Positions 7,492-15,396 of a stretch of 64,000 nt of DNA are shown here, piece after piece. Under the pieces are notes generated by a model. The model did no database searches. It saw nothing but the letters and a program-made list of their open reading frames with translations, and was not told where the DNA came from. The stretch comes from Kitasatospora sp. NBC_01266 (lineage in GTDB: Bacteria > Actinomycetota > Actinomycetes > Streptomycetales > Streptomycetaceae), in the NCBI RefSeq assembly GCF_036242395.1, contig NZ_CP108458.1, positions 2,914,001-2,978,000 on the forward strand. The letters are read 5' to 3'. Each line of letters starts with the position of its first letter. Positions within the stretch are counted from its first letter, which is position 1. A program made the position numbers and the translations under genes.

Positions 7492-8826
7492 TCAGAAGCC
7501 GGCGAGGCCGTTGGGCGTGCCCAGGCCGGTCGGGCCGTCCCAGCCGGGGCCGGAGATGCAGAGCACGGTGCAGCCGCTGTTCGCCGGGGCGTTCTGGCCG
7601 ATGGTGACGTCGTTGAACGTCGAGGAGGGCGCGGCGTAGAGGGTGTTGGGGCCCTCGACGTTCGTCAGGTTGCCGCCCCGGGCGTACAGGCCGGCGATGT
7701 ACGGGCTGGACTGGCTGGTGCCGCCCACCGTGAGCCAGGTCTGGGCCGCGCCGGAGAAGGGGGTGTAGTCGTCGTAGATGGCCGCACCCGTGGTCGGGTC
7801 GGCGTCGGCGGCGATGTCCGAACCGGCGCGGTGGCCGGCGCAGTTGGCCGAGACGCTGGTGGGCTGGCCGAGCGCCGGCGGGAGTTCGGCGGCGCAGCCG
7901 CTGCCGGAGCCGTCCCAGGCGGTCTCGGTGTAGCCGTTGTGCCCGGCGCCGGGCGTGCGGTACAGCGCGGTGCCACCGACGGAGGTGACGGTGGGCAGGT
8001 TCTGCGGCCAGCCGGAGGGCGTGCCCTCGTAGCCGCCGTCACCCGAGGAGGCCGTGATCGCCATGCCGGGGTGGAAGAAGTCGCGGGCCGCCTGCCCGAG
8101 GTCGAGCGTCGCGTCCGGGGCGAACTGGTAGCTGACGCTGGCCGCCGAGGCCCCGAGCTTCGCCGCCGTGTCCATCCCGACGCCGAAGTCCTCGGCCGCC
8201 TGGTCCTGACTGGTCGTCATGTCCCGGTTGATGGTCAACTCCAGGATGTGGCAGGTCGGGCAGGCCGCGGAGGCCATGTCGACGTCCAGCGCGGTCTCGA
8301 CGCCGACCTGCTCGTCGAAGTTCTTCTCGTCGGCCGTCGTGCCGGCGGCGAGCGGCGCTCCGCCGTGCTCGTTGACCTGCTTGAAGCAGCCGTTGGCCGT
8401 GGTGCAGGCGGGCAGGCCGTACTGCGTCCGGTAGGCGTTGAGGTCGGCTTCCAGGGTCGGGAACGCGCCCTCGTCCAGGATCGCGATGGTGTTGGCCGGG
8501 CCGACGTTGGCGGCCGGCAGGTTGTACGCGGCGGCGAAGTCCGCCGGCCCGTACCCGGCCGGAGCGCTGGTCACCAGGGGCTTGGCCGAGCCGTGCGCCA
8601 CGGTGACCACCTGGGCCATGCAGCGCCCCCGCGCGATGCCGGCACAGGCCTGGGTCACGCCCCGGTTGGCCAGTTGGGGGCTGGGCAGGGTGGCCGCCGC
8701 ACCGACGTTGGGGCTCGCGGCGTTCGCGGTGCCCTGCGCCTGCGCGGCGGTGGCCGGCAGGACGACGGGTGCTACGCCTAACGCGGCGACCGCCACTGCC
8801 GCCAGGGCGGCCTTACGGAAGTTCAT
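7492..8826 (-). CDS. Secreted sedolisin-like (S53) serine protease
   Basis: This 444-residue protein starts with a signal peptide (hydrophobic run after NFRKAA, ending near ATAAQA). Residues consistent with the sedolisin catalytic set are Glu177 and Asp181 in VETALDVDMA, Asp263 in SSGDGG, and Ser371 in GGTSQSSP. Sedolisins are acid-acting carboxyl-serine peptidases related to subtilisins; a long N-terminal segment before the catalytic core may act as a propeptide. The ATG at 8826 has GAGGAA about 9 bases upstream; the in-frame GTG at 8844 overlaps that region and is less likely. It is a single-gene unit ending at the hairpin shared with the esterase gene. Confidence 0.85.
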   Translation of the reverse strand: MNFRKAALAAVAVAALGVAPVVLPATAAQAQGTANAASPNVGAAATLPSPQLANRGVTQACAGIARGRCMAQVVTVAHGSAKPLVTSAPAGYGPADFAAAYNLPAANVGPANTIAILDEGAFPTLEADLNAYRTQYGLPACTTANGCFKQVNEHGGAPLAAGTTADEKNFDEQVGVETALDVDMASAACPTCHILELTINRDMTTSQDQAAEDFGVGMDTAAKLGASAASVSYQFAPDATLDLGQAARDFFHPGMAITASSGDGGYEGTPSGWPQNLPTVTSVGGTALYRTPGAGHNGYTETAWDGSGSGCAAELPPALGQPTSVSANCAGHRAGSDIAADADPTTGAAIYDDYTPFSGAAQTWLTVGGTSQSSPYIAGLYARGGNLTNVEGPNTLYAAPSSTFNDVTIGQNAPANSGCTVLCISGPGWDGPTGLGTPNGLAGF

Positions 8827-9278
8827 CGAAGAGGTTCCTCTCACCAGGCGCGCGGCGGGGGCCCGCCGTGCGCTAGCCCGAAATGCCGACTGTCATGATC
8901 GCGTCAAGAGCTCGTTCGGGACGATGCTCGCGCGATCAGAACGCCGCTGACACGTGACACGTGGTGCACTGGAGGTTCGATGGAAACCGGCACTCCGGCG
9001 ATCGGCGGGGCCCGGCCCGGTTCGCGCGGCAGGCAGGATCGCCGATCGCCGCACATCGGTCGGGCACTGCCACTCGCTGGCTGATGGACCGTCAGCATGG
9101 GTCTGCGCAAGGGCGCACGCGATACCCGGGCGTGAATTGATGTGTCCATGGGTGAAGTGCCGGTTGCAACATTCACACCACGGGACCGGCCGCGTCAATA
9201 GGCGTCACAACGGACGCAGGGGAACGCGGCGGACTCCCCCCAGCGGGCGCGAGGCGTCAGCGGGCTGGGGGTGGGGCG
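8827..9278. other. 452-bp intergenic region without a convincing gene
   Basis: The region should hold the promoter of the protease gene on the minus strand. A direct repeat GACACGTGACACGT lies near 8949-8962. The short reading frames present lack ribosome sites and a coding-like third-position bias. A hairpin near 9237-9271 is listed separately. Confidence 0.5.
9237..9271 (-). terminator. Candidate terminator of the Scr1/DUF397 operon
   Basis: The arms CCCCCAGC (9237-9244) and GCTGGGGG (9264-9271) form an 8-bp G/C-rich stem with a 19-base loop just downstream of the last DUF397 gene. Confidence 0.5.
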
Positions 9279-9464
9279 TCAGGCGTGGGGCAGGTAGCCG
9301 GACTTGAGGCCGGCGATGAACGCGGCGAAGGCGTCAGCCGAGAACGTCAGGGCCGGACCGTGCGGGTCCTTGCTGTCGCGGATGGGGGCAACGCCAGCAA
9401 TGTCTTCGGCCACCTCGACACACTCGCCAGTGGAGTTGCTGTAGCTGCTCTTGCACCACTGCAT
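9279..9464 (-). CDS. DUF397 domain protein (second of a tandem pair)
   Basis: This is a 61-residue DUF397 protein, beginning MQWCKSSYSN and containing the family hallmarks CVEVA, IRDSKDPHGPALTF and a final AFIAGLKSG. DUF397 proteins are typical small partners of Scr1-type XRE regulators in actinomycetes, described as toxin-antitoxin-like pairs. It lies 2 bp after the first DUF397 gene and shares the central IRDSKDPHGPALTFSADAF stretch with it, so the two arose by duplication. The N-terminus and the CVEVA-IRDS spacer differ, which may change partner specificity. Confidence 0.88.
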   Translation of the reverse strand: MQWCKSSYSNSTGECVEVAEDIAGVAPIRDSKDPHGPALTFSADAFAAFIAGLKSGYLPHA

Positions 9465-9466
9465 AG

Positions 9467-9670
9467 TCAGGCCTCCCTGAAAGTACCGGACTTGATGCTC
9501 GCAACGAAGGCCGCGAATGCGTCGGCCGAGAACGTCAGAGCCGGGCCGTGCGGGTCCTTGCTGTCGCGGATCGGCGTGACAGCGCTCAAGCCGCCAGCCA
9601 CCTCCACGCAGTCCCCGCCGTTGCTGCTGCTGTAACTGCTCTTGCGCCAGACTGGAGTCACAATGGTCAT
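9467..9670 (-). CDS. DUF397 domain protein (first of a tandem pair)
   Basis: This 67-residue protein starts with ATG at 9670, overlapping the TGA of the upstream Scr1-type regulator by 4 nt (ATGA), which indicates translational coupling. It has the DUF397 pattern WRKSSYSSSNGGDCVEVA, then PIRDSKDPHGPALTF and a C-terminal FVASIKSG. It is most likely the direct partner of the regulator. The biochemical activity of DUF397 proteins is not established from sequence; effects on growth and antibiotic production are known for the Scr pair in Streptomyces. Confidence 0.9.
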   Translation of the reverse strand: MTIVTPVWRKSSYSSSNGGDCVEVAGGLSAVTPIRDSKDPHGPALTFSADAFAAFVASIKSGTFREA

Positions 9671-10482
9671 CTCAGTTCCTTCATGGCATCGGCGATCACG
9701 TCGATCGACGCGGCGGGCGAAAGAGCAAGCCCCATGAGGAGATCATAGAGCCGCCGAGCTGCCTTGACGTCAGAAGGATCGGTCAGGATCTGCCCCTGTC
9801 GGAAGCTGTCGGCGTAGACAACCCCCGGCCCCTCATCGAGCGTGAGGACGGTGAACGGACCCTCCGAGCCAGCTGGACCAGCACTCATCGGGAGGATCTG
9901 AAGTACCGTGCTGGGCACGGACGCAGCTTCAATCAAGCGTTCGAACTGCGCCCGCATGATCCGTGAACTCCCGACTGGCCGCCTCAGGACATACTCATCC
10001 AGCACGATCCACAGCTCGGGAGGCGTGTCTCGCTGAAGGATCAGTTGCCGGGCCATTCGGGCAGCCACCCGCTCCTCTTGCTCCTCCACGGCGAGTCGTG
10101 CGCCAGCGAACACCGCTCGCGCGTACTCCTCGGTCTGCAAGAGGCCTGGTACCAGCTGGAGCTGGAGCGACCGGATCGCCGCCGCTTCCTCCTCGAGCTC
10201 CACCCACGGCCTGAACCACGCCGGGTACGCGTACCTGATCACCAACTTCCACAAGTTCTGGAAGTGCTCCCCCGTCCCGAACGTCACGTCCGCCAGCACC
10301 GACAGTTCCTTCGTCGGCAGCCGCGTCGCCGACTCGATCTTGTTGAGCAGCGACGGCGCGATCAGCGCCATCTTCGCGAACGTCCGCTGGTTGATCCCGC
10401 TCGCCTCCCGCTTCCTTCGCAGGTCGGTGGCATAGAAGTTGAGGACGGATTCGGTGGGGTCGAGTTCGTTTGCCCGCGTCAT
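9667..10482 (-). CDS. Scr1-type XRE regulator with DUF5753-like C-terminal domain
   Basis: The product is 271 residues from the ATG at 10482. An N-terminal helix-turn-helix (LRRKREASGINQRTFAKMA, then SLLNKIESATRLPT) is followed by the ~190-residue C-terminal domain seen in Scr1 proteins (WVELEEEAAAIRSLQLQLVPGLLQTEEYARAV ... MRAQFERLIEAA ... FTVLTLDEGPGVVY; approximate pieces). In Streptomyces these proteins act as antitoxin-like regulators paired with DUF397 proteins. The gene heads a three-gene operon with two DUF397 genes. A longer frame upstream exists, but its extra N-terminus is out of character for the family. Confidence 0.88.
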   Translation of the reverse strand: MTRANELDPTESVLNFYATDLRRKREASGINQRTFAKMALIAPSLLNKIESATRLPTKELSVLADVTFGTGEHFQNLWKLVIRYAYPAWFRPWVELEEEAAAIRSLQLQLVPGLLQTEEYARAVFAGARLAVEEQEERVAARMARQLILQRDTPPELWIVLDEYVLRRPVGSSRIMRAQFERLIEAASVPSTVLQILPMSAGPAGSEGPFTVLTLDEGPGVVYADSFRQGQILTDPSDVKAARRLYDLLMGLALSPAASIDVIADAMKELR

Positions 10483-10692
10483 GGCGTGCCCCCAAAGGGA
10501 TGCAGGAGGCGCTTCGATCACGCCTCGCCGGAGGATCGTAACTACGCAGGGCAACCCGAACCCCACGTTCCGCGAGATACGTCCCCCGAACGAGTGGCGC
10601 TCCACCGCCTGAAACGTTGAAACGGCCGCTGTCAACGCCTCCGGACCCCAAACCACGCTTCAAGCCCGCCAACTTGATGCACAGTCACTTCC

Positions 10693-10941
10693 ATGAGCAA
10701 CCTCTCTCCTCTCCAGCGTCAGGCCAAGCCGCACCGCGAAGCCGCCGAGGCCGCCCTGGCACGCCTCCGCGCCGCCCTCGAAGCTGCCGGGATCACCCTC
10801 CCCTCGCTCGGTCTCGACCAGCAATACCCGTTCACCGGAACGGTGTTGATCGAGCTGGGTGCCGCCAGACCGGACATCGTGGAAGCCCTGGCCGCGGCCA
10901 TCCTGCGCGGGCTGGCCCACCCGCACTGCCGCCTGCCCTGA
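10693..10941 (+). CDS. Small hypothetical protein, 82 aa
   Basis: It starts with ATG at 10693 and encodes a short helical protein rich in Ala and Leu (about residues 10-36, RQAKPHREAAEAALARLRAA), ending with DIVEALAAAILRGL. No signal peptide, membrane segment or known domain is seen. It is divergent from the Scr1-type regulator across a 210-bp gap and lies about 105 bp before another small gene on the same strand. Proteins of this kind often accompany Scr1/DUF397 loci, but no function can be given. Confidence 0.55.
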   Translation: MSNLSPLQRQAKPHREAAEAALARLRAALEAAGITLPSLGLDQQYPFTGTVLIELGAARPDIVEALAAAILRGLAHPHCRLP

Positions 10942-11046
10942 GCACCCTCACCCGCCTCCGCCGCCTGCTGCCCCCCTACTTCCGAGCGCAACCCGCCTGC
11001 CCCCTCGGCTGGCCGAACTGCCCTCTCTGCAAAGGGAGATGAACCA

Positions 11047-11241
11047 ATGAACCGCCAGACCGCGATCAGCGCCATGACGCTCCAGGTCTACCGGATCACC
11101 AGTACCGGCGAGCGCGTCGACCTCGCCCAGCGCACCATCACCCTCACCACACCCGCCGACGTCGAGATCGACAGCACCTGGCCGCCCTGCCGCTGCCCCC
11201 GCTGCCCACCGCCCATTCCGCCGGACCCGCTCCGCTGGTGA
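11047..11241 (+). CDS. Small hypothetical protein with Cys/Pro-rich tail, 64 aa
   Basis: The ATG at 11047 is preceded by AAAGGGAGA at good spacing, so translation is likely. The protein has a short beta-like N-terminal part (LQVYRITSTGERVDL and TITLTTPADVEI) and ends in a proline-rich segment with CRCPRCPPP, which could bind a metal or form disulphides. No family is recognised. It follows the 82-residue gene and may be co-transcribed with it. Confidence 0.5.
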   Translation: MNRQTAISAMTLQVYRITSTGERVDLAQRTITLTTPADVEIDSTWPPCRCPRCPPPIPPDPLRW

Positions 11242-11293
11242 CCGAAAATCGCCTACCGACCTGAGACCGCTGCGGTGTTCCCTCGCGCCGTGG

Positions 11294-11875
11294 TCAGTGC
11301 TGATCACCGCCGCGGGCGAAGTGCGGCAGCACCATCGCGACCAGGGCGTCGACATCGGCATCGACCATCGGTTCGCCGGTCATGCCCATCCGGTGGAGCA
11401 GAGTGCCGACAACGGCATCGATGAAGAACAGGACCCTGTTCTCCGGCTCGTCGAGCGCGTCCTGGAGGGCGAGCCGATAGGGGTCCTGCAACCGTGCGGA
11501 GAGGATCCCGCGCAGGGCCGGGTCGCTGACGGCGTCGCTGAACACGCCCGCGAACATGTCGCCCACCCCGGGCTCGCCGATCTTCGCCGCGATCCAGCGG
11601 ATGACCGAGGCCAGGAGCTCGGCCCGATCGGCGCCCTCCTCCAGCGGCACCGGGCCGAACGCGTCGAGGAGGCAGTCCACGATCAGCGCGCCCTTCGACG
11701 GCCAGCGGCGGTAGATCGTCGTCTTCGCGATGCCGGCCGCGGCGGCGATGCGCTCGACCGTGGCGCGCGCGTAGCCGAGTTCTTGGACGGTGCTCAGCGT
11801 TGCTGTGAAGACCTCGGCGTCGACGCCGGTGCGCGGGCGTCCGGGCGGTCGGGCGGAGGAAGGCGTTCGAGTCAT
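11294..11875 (-). CDS. TetR-family transcriptional regulator
   Basis: This 193-residue protein has a clear TetR DNA-binding domain (ATLSTVQELGYARATVERIA, then AGIAKTTIYRRWPSK). The C-terminal part resembles the TetR_C domain of the AcrR-like group. It is divergent from an alpha/beta hydrolase gene, and the 77-bp gap contains a 38-bp compound palindrome that is its probable operator. The simplest model is that the regulator represses both itself and the hydrolase until a ligand, perhaps the hydrolase substrate, binds. Confidence 0.9.
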   Translation of the reverse strand: MTRTPSSARPPGRPRTGVDAEVFTATLSTVQELGYARATVERIAAAAGIAKTTIYRRWPSKGALIVDCLLDAFGPVPLEEGADRAELLASVIRWIAAKIGEPGVGDMFAGVFSDAVSDPALRGILSARLQDPYRLALQDALDEPENRVLFFIDAVVGTLLHRMGMTGEPMVDADVDALVAMVLPHFARGGDQH

Positions 11876-11892
11876 TCCCTCACCATAGCCAG

Positions 11893-11930
11893 TTCCGCTA
11901 CCTTAGGTATCGATACCTTAGGTAGCGGAA
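11893..11930. promoter_or_regulatory. Double-palindrome TetR operator
   Basis: Two identical sites TACCTTAGGTA (11899-11909 and 11914-11924) are spaced 15 bp start to start. Each is a 5+5 palindrome around a central T. The pair is flanked by TTCCGC and GCGGAA, so the whole 38 bp is a near-perfect palindrome. It lies between the divergent tetR and hydrolase genes and overlaps any promoter there. Confidence 0.8.
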
Positions 11931-11952
11931 TCATCCGGGGTGAGGAGAAGGC

Positions 11953-12960
11953 ATGAGCGGGGACAGTGGTGCGCGGCAGCCGTCGGCGAGCAGCAGCGGG
12001 TTGCGGCAGCAGGCGTTAGGGGGTGAGCCGGACTGGTCGGCGATGACCGCCGAGGAGCTGGCCGCCTACCGCGAGGCGGAGAACCGCAGGCGGGCGTCGC
12101 CCGCGATGCGGGCGATCACCGGGATGCCGGATCCCGGTGCCGCGATCGACTGGCAGGAGCTGGCCCTACCCGGCCGCCGTCTGCCGGTCCGGGTCCACCG
12201 GCCAGTGCGCGAGCGCGGCGCCGACCGGGACGCGGCTCTGCCTCTCGTACTCCACGTCCACGGCGGCGGGTTCGTCGGTACGGCGGTGCAGAGCGACTGG
12301 ATCAACAGCCGGCTCGCCGCCCAGCTGCCGGCCCTTGTCGTCTCGGTCGAGCACCGCCTGCTCGCCCCGGACACCCCGTTGTCGGCCGCCGCCGACGACG
12401 GCTGGGACTCGCTCGACCACCTGGTGCGGCACGCCGACGACTGGGGCATCGACCCGACGCGCATCGCCGTCTTCGGTGAGAGCTGCGGCGCACTGATCAC
12501 CGCCCTGGCCGCGATCCGCGCCAGGCAGGCCGGCCTGCAACTGCGGGCGCAGGTGCTGGTCAACCCCGTCGTGGACGTGACCGGGACGATGCTCGACCAC
12601 CCCTCGGTCACCGAGCACGCCCACAGCCCAACCCTGACCGTTCCCCAACTGCGGCTGCTGCACCGGCTCGCCATCCCCTCGGGAACCGATCCCCGTGCGC
12701 TGTCGCCGCTGCTCGCCGGCGATCTCACCGGGCTCGCCCCGGCGCTGGTGGTGGTGCCGACCCATGACCCGTTGGCCGATCACGGCCGCCGCTACGCCGA
12801 GCACCTGCGCGCGGCCGGGACGCCCGCGCGGCTGACCGAGTTCCCCGGGGCCACACACGCCTTCGTCAGCATGCCGGCCGTAGTGCCGCAGGCCGAGGCG
12901 GCACGGACGGAGATCACCGAGTTCCTCCGCGACGCCCTCGGCCGCCCCTGCGACCGCTGA
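11953..12960 (+). CDS. Alpha/beta hydrolase (HSL-type esterase/lipase)
   Basis: The 335-residue protein has the oxyanion motif HGGG (103-106), the nucleophile elbow GESCG with Ser177, Asp272 in THDPLADHG and His302 in GATHAF, the complete triad of the hormone-sensitive-lipase group. It has no signal peptide and so acts in the cytoplasm. The ATG at 11953 follows GAGGAGAA at good spacing. It probably hydrolyses a small ester; the substrate is not predictable. Expression is likely set by the divergent TetR protein through the palindromes at 11893-11930. A hairpin follows at 13101. Confidence 0.9.
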   Translation: MSGDSGARQPSASSSGLRQQALGGEPDWSAMTAEELAAYREAENRRRASPAMRAITGMPDPGAAIDWQELALPGRRLPVRVHRPVRERGADRDAALPLVLHVHGGGFVGTAVQSDWINSRLAAQLPALVVSVEHRLLAPDTPLSAAADDGWDSLDHLVRHADDWGIDPTRIAVFGESCGALITALAAIRARQAGLQLRAQVLVNPVVDVTGTMLDHPSVTEHAHSPTLTVPQLRLLHRLAIPSGTDPRALSPLLAGDLTGLAPALVVVPTHDPLADHGRRYAEHLRAAGTPARLTEFPGATHAFVSMPAVVPQAEAARTEITEFLRDALGRPCDR

Positions 12961-13100
12961 CCATCCGAGTCCGACGGACGGGCCACGGCGTCCGACGGTG
13001 ACCTGCGGCCCACGCGGCATGCAGGGATCACGTGCAGGTACTCGGCTGCGGCCAAGCGGTGCGGGCGGGCCCGCATCCTGCCGGACGGGTCGGGGAGAGG

Positions 13101-13126
13101 GCACGGCAGGCTACGGCCTGCCGTGC
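13101..13126. terminator. Hairpin terminator
   Basis: Arms GCACGGCAGGC (13101-13111) and GCCTGCCGTGC (13116-13126) form a perfect 11-bp stem with a TACG tetraloop. It lies between the ends of the convergent hydrolase and membrane-protein genes. The rest of the 12961-13254 gap shows no gene. Confidence 0.8.
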
Positions 13127-13254
13127 TCCACTTCTCCCGATCGGCCCTTGCCCCATGCCCGTTGCCCCGGACCGTCCGGTAGCCCCAACTGCCGCCGAGC
13201 GCGAGACGGGGCCGCAGCTGGACACGGTGCCCGAAGGGCCTCCGGAGCCGACCA

Positions 13255-14223
13255 CTAAGAAGCGACGAGACTGGGGCCCGAGTTCGGGTGTTCGGCCGCG
13301 GACCGTCGGCCGCGTCCCGTCAGGTACCGGCCGCAGGCCACCAGGAGCAGGATCCCGTAGGCGCCGATCTCGGTCCACAGCATCGGAGCCGGGTGGTAGG
13401 CGAGGACGTCGCAGAACCAGGGCAGCGTGGCCAGGAGCGCACCGGCGACGGCCGCGGGGTTCGATCGGAGGCGGGCGAGGGCGGCGAGGATCACCGCACC
13501 CATCACGATGACGGGCCACGGCGAGCGATCGCCTGGGACGAGTCCCGGCACCCCCAGACTCCAAGCCACCGGCGGCAGCACGATCGCGGCCGCGGTGCCC
13601 AGCATCGCCCACCTGCTGCGGAGCGAGAGCGGCTGCAGGTCGGGCGGTGCGCACAGCAGCAGCACGATGACCAGTGCGAGGAACGGGACCCGCGCGGGCG
13701 CGGGGTTCGACAGCTGCACCAGGACAGGGCCGCCAGCACCGAACGCGATCCGCGCGACGTGCGGCCCCAGGGCGACCGCCGACGCCACCAGCAGCGCCGC
13801 GCTGCCGACCAGGGCCAACAGCCTTGCCCAGGTCCAGCGTCCGGCGACGGCGCAGAGCAGGGCGAGCGCCGACAGCGCGTTGAACACGACGCTGAACGGC
13901 CGCAGCGCCGCGGACTCGGGCGTGTAGATGGTCGGGACGAGGCCGATCAGGGCCGAAGCGGCGGTGCCGACCAGCACGTACGGCGCGGCGGCACCCAGTG
14001 CCCTTCCTGCCGGAGTGGCGGACGTGACGCCCAGCCGGACCCGGGTCGCGTGCCCGAACAGGTCGAAGGTCTCCCGTGCGCGGGCCACCCGCCCGCCGGC
14101 CGCTTCCCGAGCCTCCTGGTGGAGCGCCGCGATCTCCTCGCCGTGCTGCTGCCAGTACGCGGCGGGGTAGAGGCGCCGCAGCCGGCCGGCGGCCGGGGGC
14201 TCGGTGGAGTGCTGCGGGTTCAC
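13255..14223 (-). CDS. PadR-associated multi-pass membrane protein
   Basis: The product is 322 residues from a GTG at 14223 that overlaps the TGA of the upstream padR-type gene (GTGA). The first ~50 residues (RRLYPAAYWQQHGEEI) resemble the cytoplasmic prefix commonly found in membrane proteins paired with PadR regulators. Residues ~75-305 contain about eight to nine hydrophobic segments. No transport or catalytic motif is visible. Coupling to PadR suggests a membrane-stress or drug-response function, but this is inference. Confidence 0.75.
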   Translation of the reverse strand: MNPQHSTEPPAAGRLRRLYPAAYWQQHGEEIAALHQEAREAAGGRVARARETFDLFGHATRVRLGVTSATPAGRALGAAAPYVLVGTAASALIGLVPTIYTPESAALRPFSVVFNALSALALLCAVAGRWTWARLLALVGSAALLVASAVALGPHVARIAFGAGGPVLVQLSNPAPARVPFLALVIVLLLCAPPDLQPLSLRSRWAMLGTAAAIVLPPVAWSLGVPGLVPGDRSPWPVIVMGAVILAALARLRSNPAAVAGALLATLPWFCDVLAYHPAPMLWTEIGAYGILLLVACGRYLTGRGRRSAAEHPNSGPSLVAS

Positions 14224-14582
14224 GCGAAGGATTCCTTCCCACGGGACATGAAGGGGCCGGCGAGGCGGCGTTCGACTTCCGCGGCGGCGGAGCGCAGGCG
14301 CTGGGCCTCGGCCGCGAGCACCACCCGCCCTTGCCCGGTCAGGCGGTAGCTGCGGCGGAGCCTGCCCGCCACGGTCTCCTCGCTGTGCACCTCGATGAGG
14401 TCTTCCAGGACGAGACGTTCCAGGGCGCCGTACAGGGTGCCGGTGCGCAGTCGCACCCTCCCCTGAGAGATCGCCAGGACCTCCTGGACGATGGCGTATC
14501 CGTGTCGCGGCTGGTCGGCCAGGACCGTCAGCATGAGCAGGGTCGGTTCCTGCAGTGCGCGCTGCGTCATGACCCGAAGCAT
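14220..14582 (-). CDS. PadR-family transcriptional regulator
   Basis: This 120-residue protein has the PadR winged-helix pattern: LMLTVLADQPRHGYAIVQEV, then GTLYGALERL and a C-terminal RRSYRLTGQGR wing followed by a long helix for dimerisation. Starts at 14582 or 14570 (MTQRALQEP) are both possible; there is no evident ribosome site and the transcript may be leaderless. It overlaps and presumably regulates the membrane-protein gene downstream. A perfect palindrome lies directly upstream. Confidence 0.88.
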   Translation of the reverse strand: MLRVMTQRALQEPTLLMLTVLADQPRHGYAIVQEVLAISQGRVRLRTGTLYGALERLVLEDLIEVHSEETVAGRLRRSYRLTGQGRVVLAAEAQRLRSAAAEVERRLAGPFMSRGKESFA

Positions 14583-14585
14583 AGG

Positions 14586-14600
14586 TAGGTCGCCGACCTA
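14586..14600. promoter_or_regulatory. PadR autoregulatory operator candidate
   Basis: TAGGTCG (14586-14592) and CGACCTA (14594-14600) form a perfect 7+1+7 palindrome a few bases upstream of the padR start and overlapping the likely -10 region. Confidence 0.6.
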
Positions 14601-14647
14601 TACACAACCCCCGGGTCGCCCAGGGCCGTCCGGCCGATGAGGGTCTG

Positions 14648-15289
14648 TCAGACCACTGCCGGAGCGTTCTCCGTCGCCAGCTTCACCGCCAACCCGCCCA
14701 GCACCGTGCCCATCAGGTAGCGCTGCGCGCGCAGCCAGCCCGGGCGGCGGCCGAGGAAGGCGGCGATGGTGCCGGCGGCGCAGACGATCAGCAGGTTCAC
14801 CGCCAGGCTGACCCCGATCTGCGCCCCGCCCAGCAGGAAGCCCTGCAGCAGCACGTGCCCGGCCCGGACATCGATGAACTGCGGGATCAGCGACAGGTAG
14901 AGGACGGCGATCTTCGGGTTCAGCAGGTTGGTCAGCAGGCCCATCGTGAAGAGGCGGCGCGGCGAGTCGGGCGCCAACTCCCGCGGCGCGAAGGCGGACA
15001 CCCCGCCGGGCCGGAGCGCCTGCCAGGCGAGCCGGAGCAGGTAGGCGGCCCCGGCCAGCTTGACCGCCAGGTAGAGCGGCGGAACCGCCACGAAGACCAC
15101 CGAGAGGCCGAGGTTGGCGGCCGTGAGGTAGGCCAGGAAGCCGACCGCGACGCCCGCCAGCGAGATCACCCCGGCGCGCCGTCCCTGCGTGATGCTGCGG
15201 GAGACCAGGTACATCATGTTGGGTCCGGGGGTGAGGACCATGCCGAGCGAGACGAGCAGGACACCGAGCAACGCGTTCGTTCCGATCAC
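14648..15289 (-). CDS. LysE/RhtB-family amino acid exporter
   Basis: This 213-residue membrane protein carries the family signature TPGPNMMYLV near its N-terminus and LLNPKIAVLYLSLIPQF in the middle, with about six hydrophobic segments. LysE/RhtB proteins export amino acids or related small molecules by proton exchange; specificity is not predictable. The start is a GTG at 15289. It is a single-gene unit between the PadR operator and the XRE regulator gene. Confidence 0.88.
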   Translation of the reverse strand: MIGTNALLGVLLVSLGMVLTPGPNMMYLVSRSITQGRRAGVISLAGVAVGFLAYLTAANLGLSVVFVAVPPLYLAVKLAGAAYLLRLAWQALRPGGVSAFAPRELAPDSPRRLFTMGLLTNLLNPKIAVLYLSLIPQFIDVRAGHVLLQGFLLGGAQIGVSLAVNLLIVCAAGTIAAFLGRRPGWLRAQRYLMGTVLGGLAVKLATENAPAVV

Positions 15290-15396
15290 CGGACCAGGAT
15301 CGGCCGGGCGGACCGTTCAGCACCAGCGACGATCTCTTCAGAGAACCGGTAAGCGCTGCTGTCCGGTGGCGCACTCGGCGGGCAGTCCGCCGCCGG

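Noticed and set aside
8949..8962. GACACGTGACACGT direct repeat as a regulator site
   Set aside because: Too short and without a clear promoter nearby; noted only in the intergenic entry.
13255..14607. Single 450-codon gene in place of PadR plus membrane protein
   Set aside because: The first 128 codons are the out-of-frame shadow of the padR gene; the GTG at 14223 with GTGA overlap gives the natural start.
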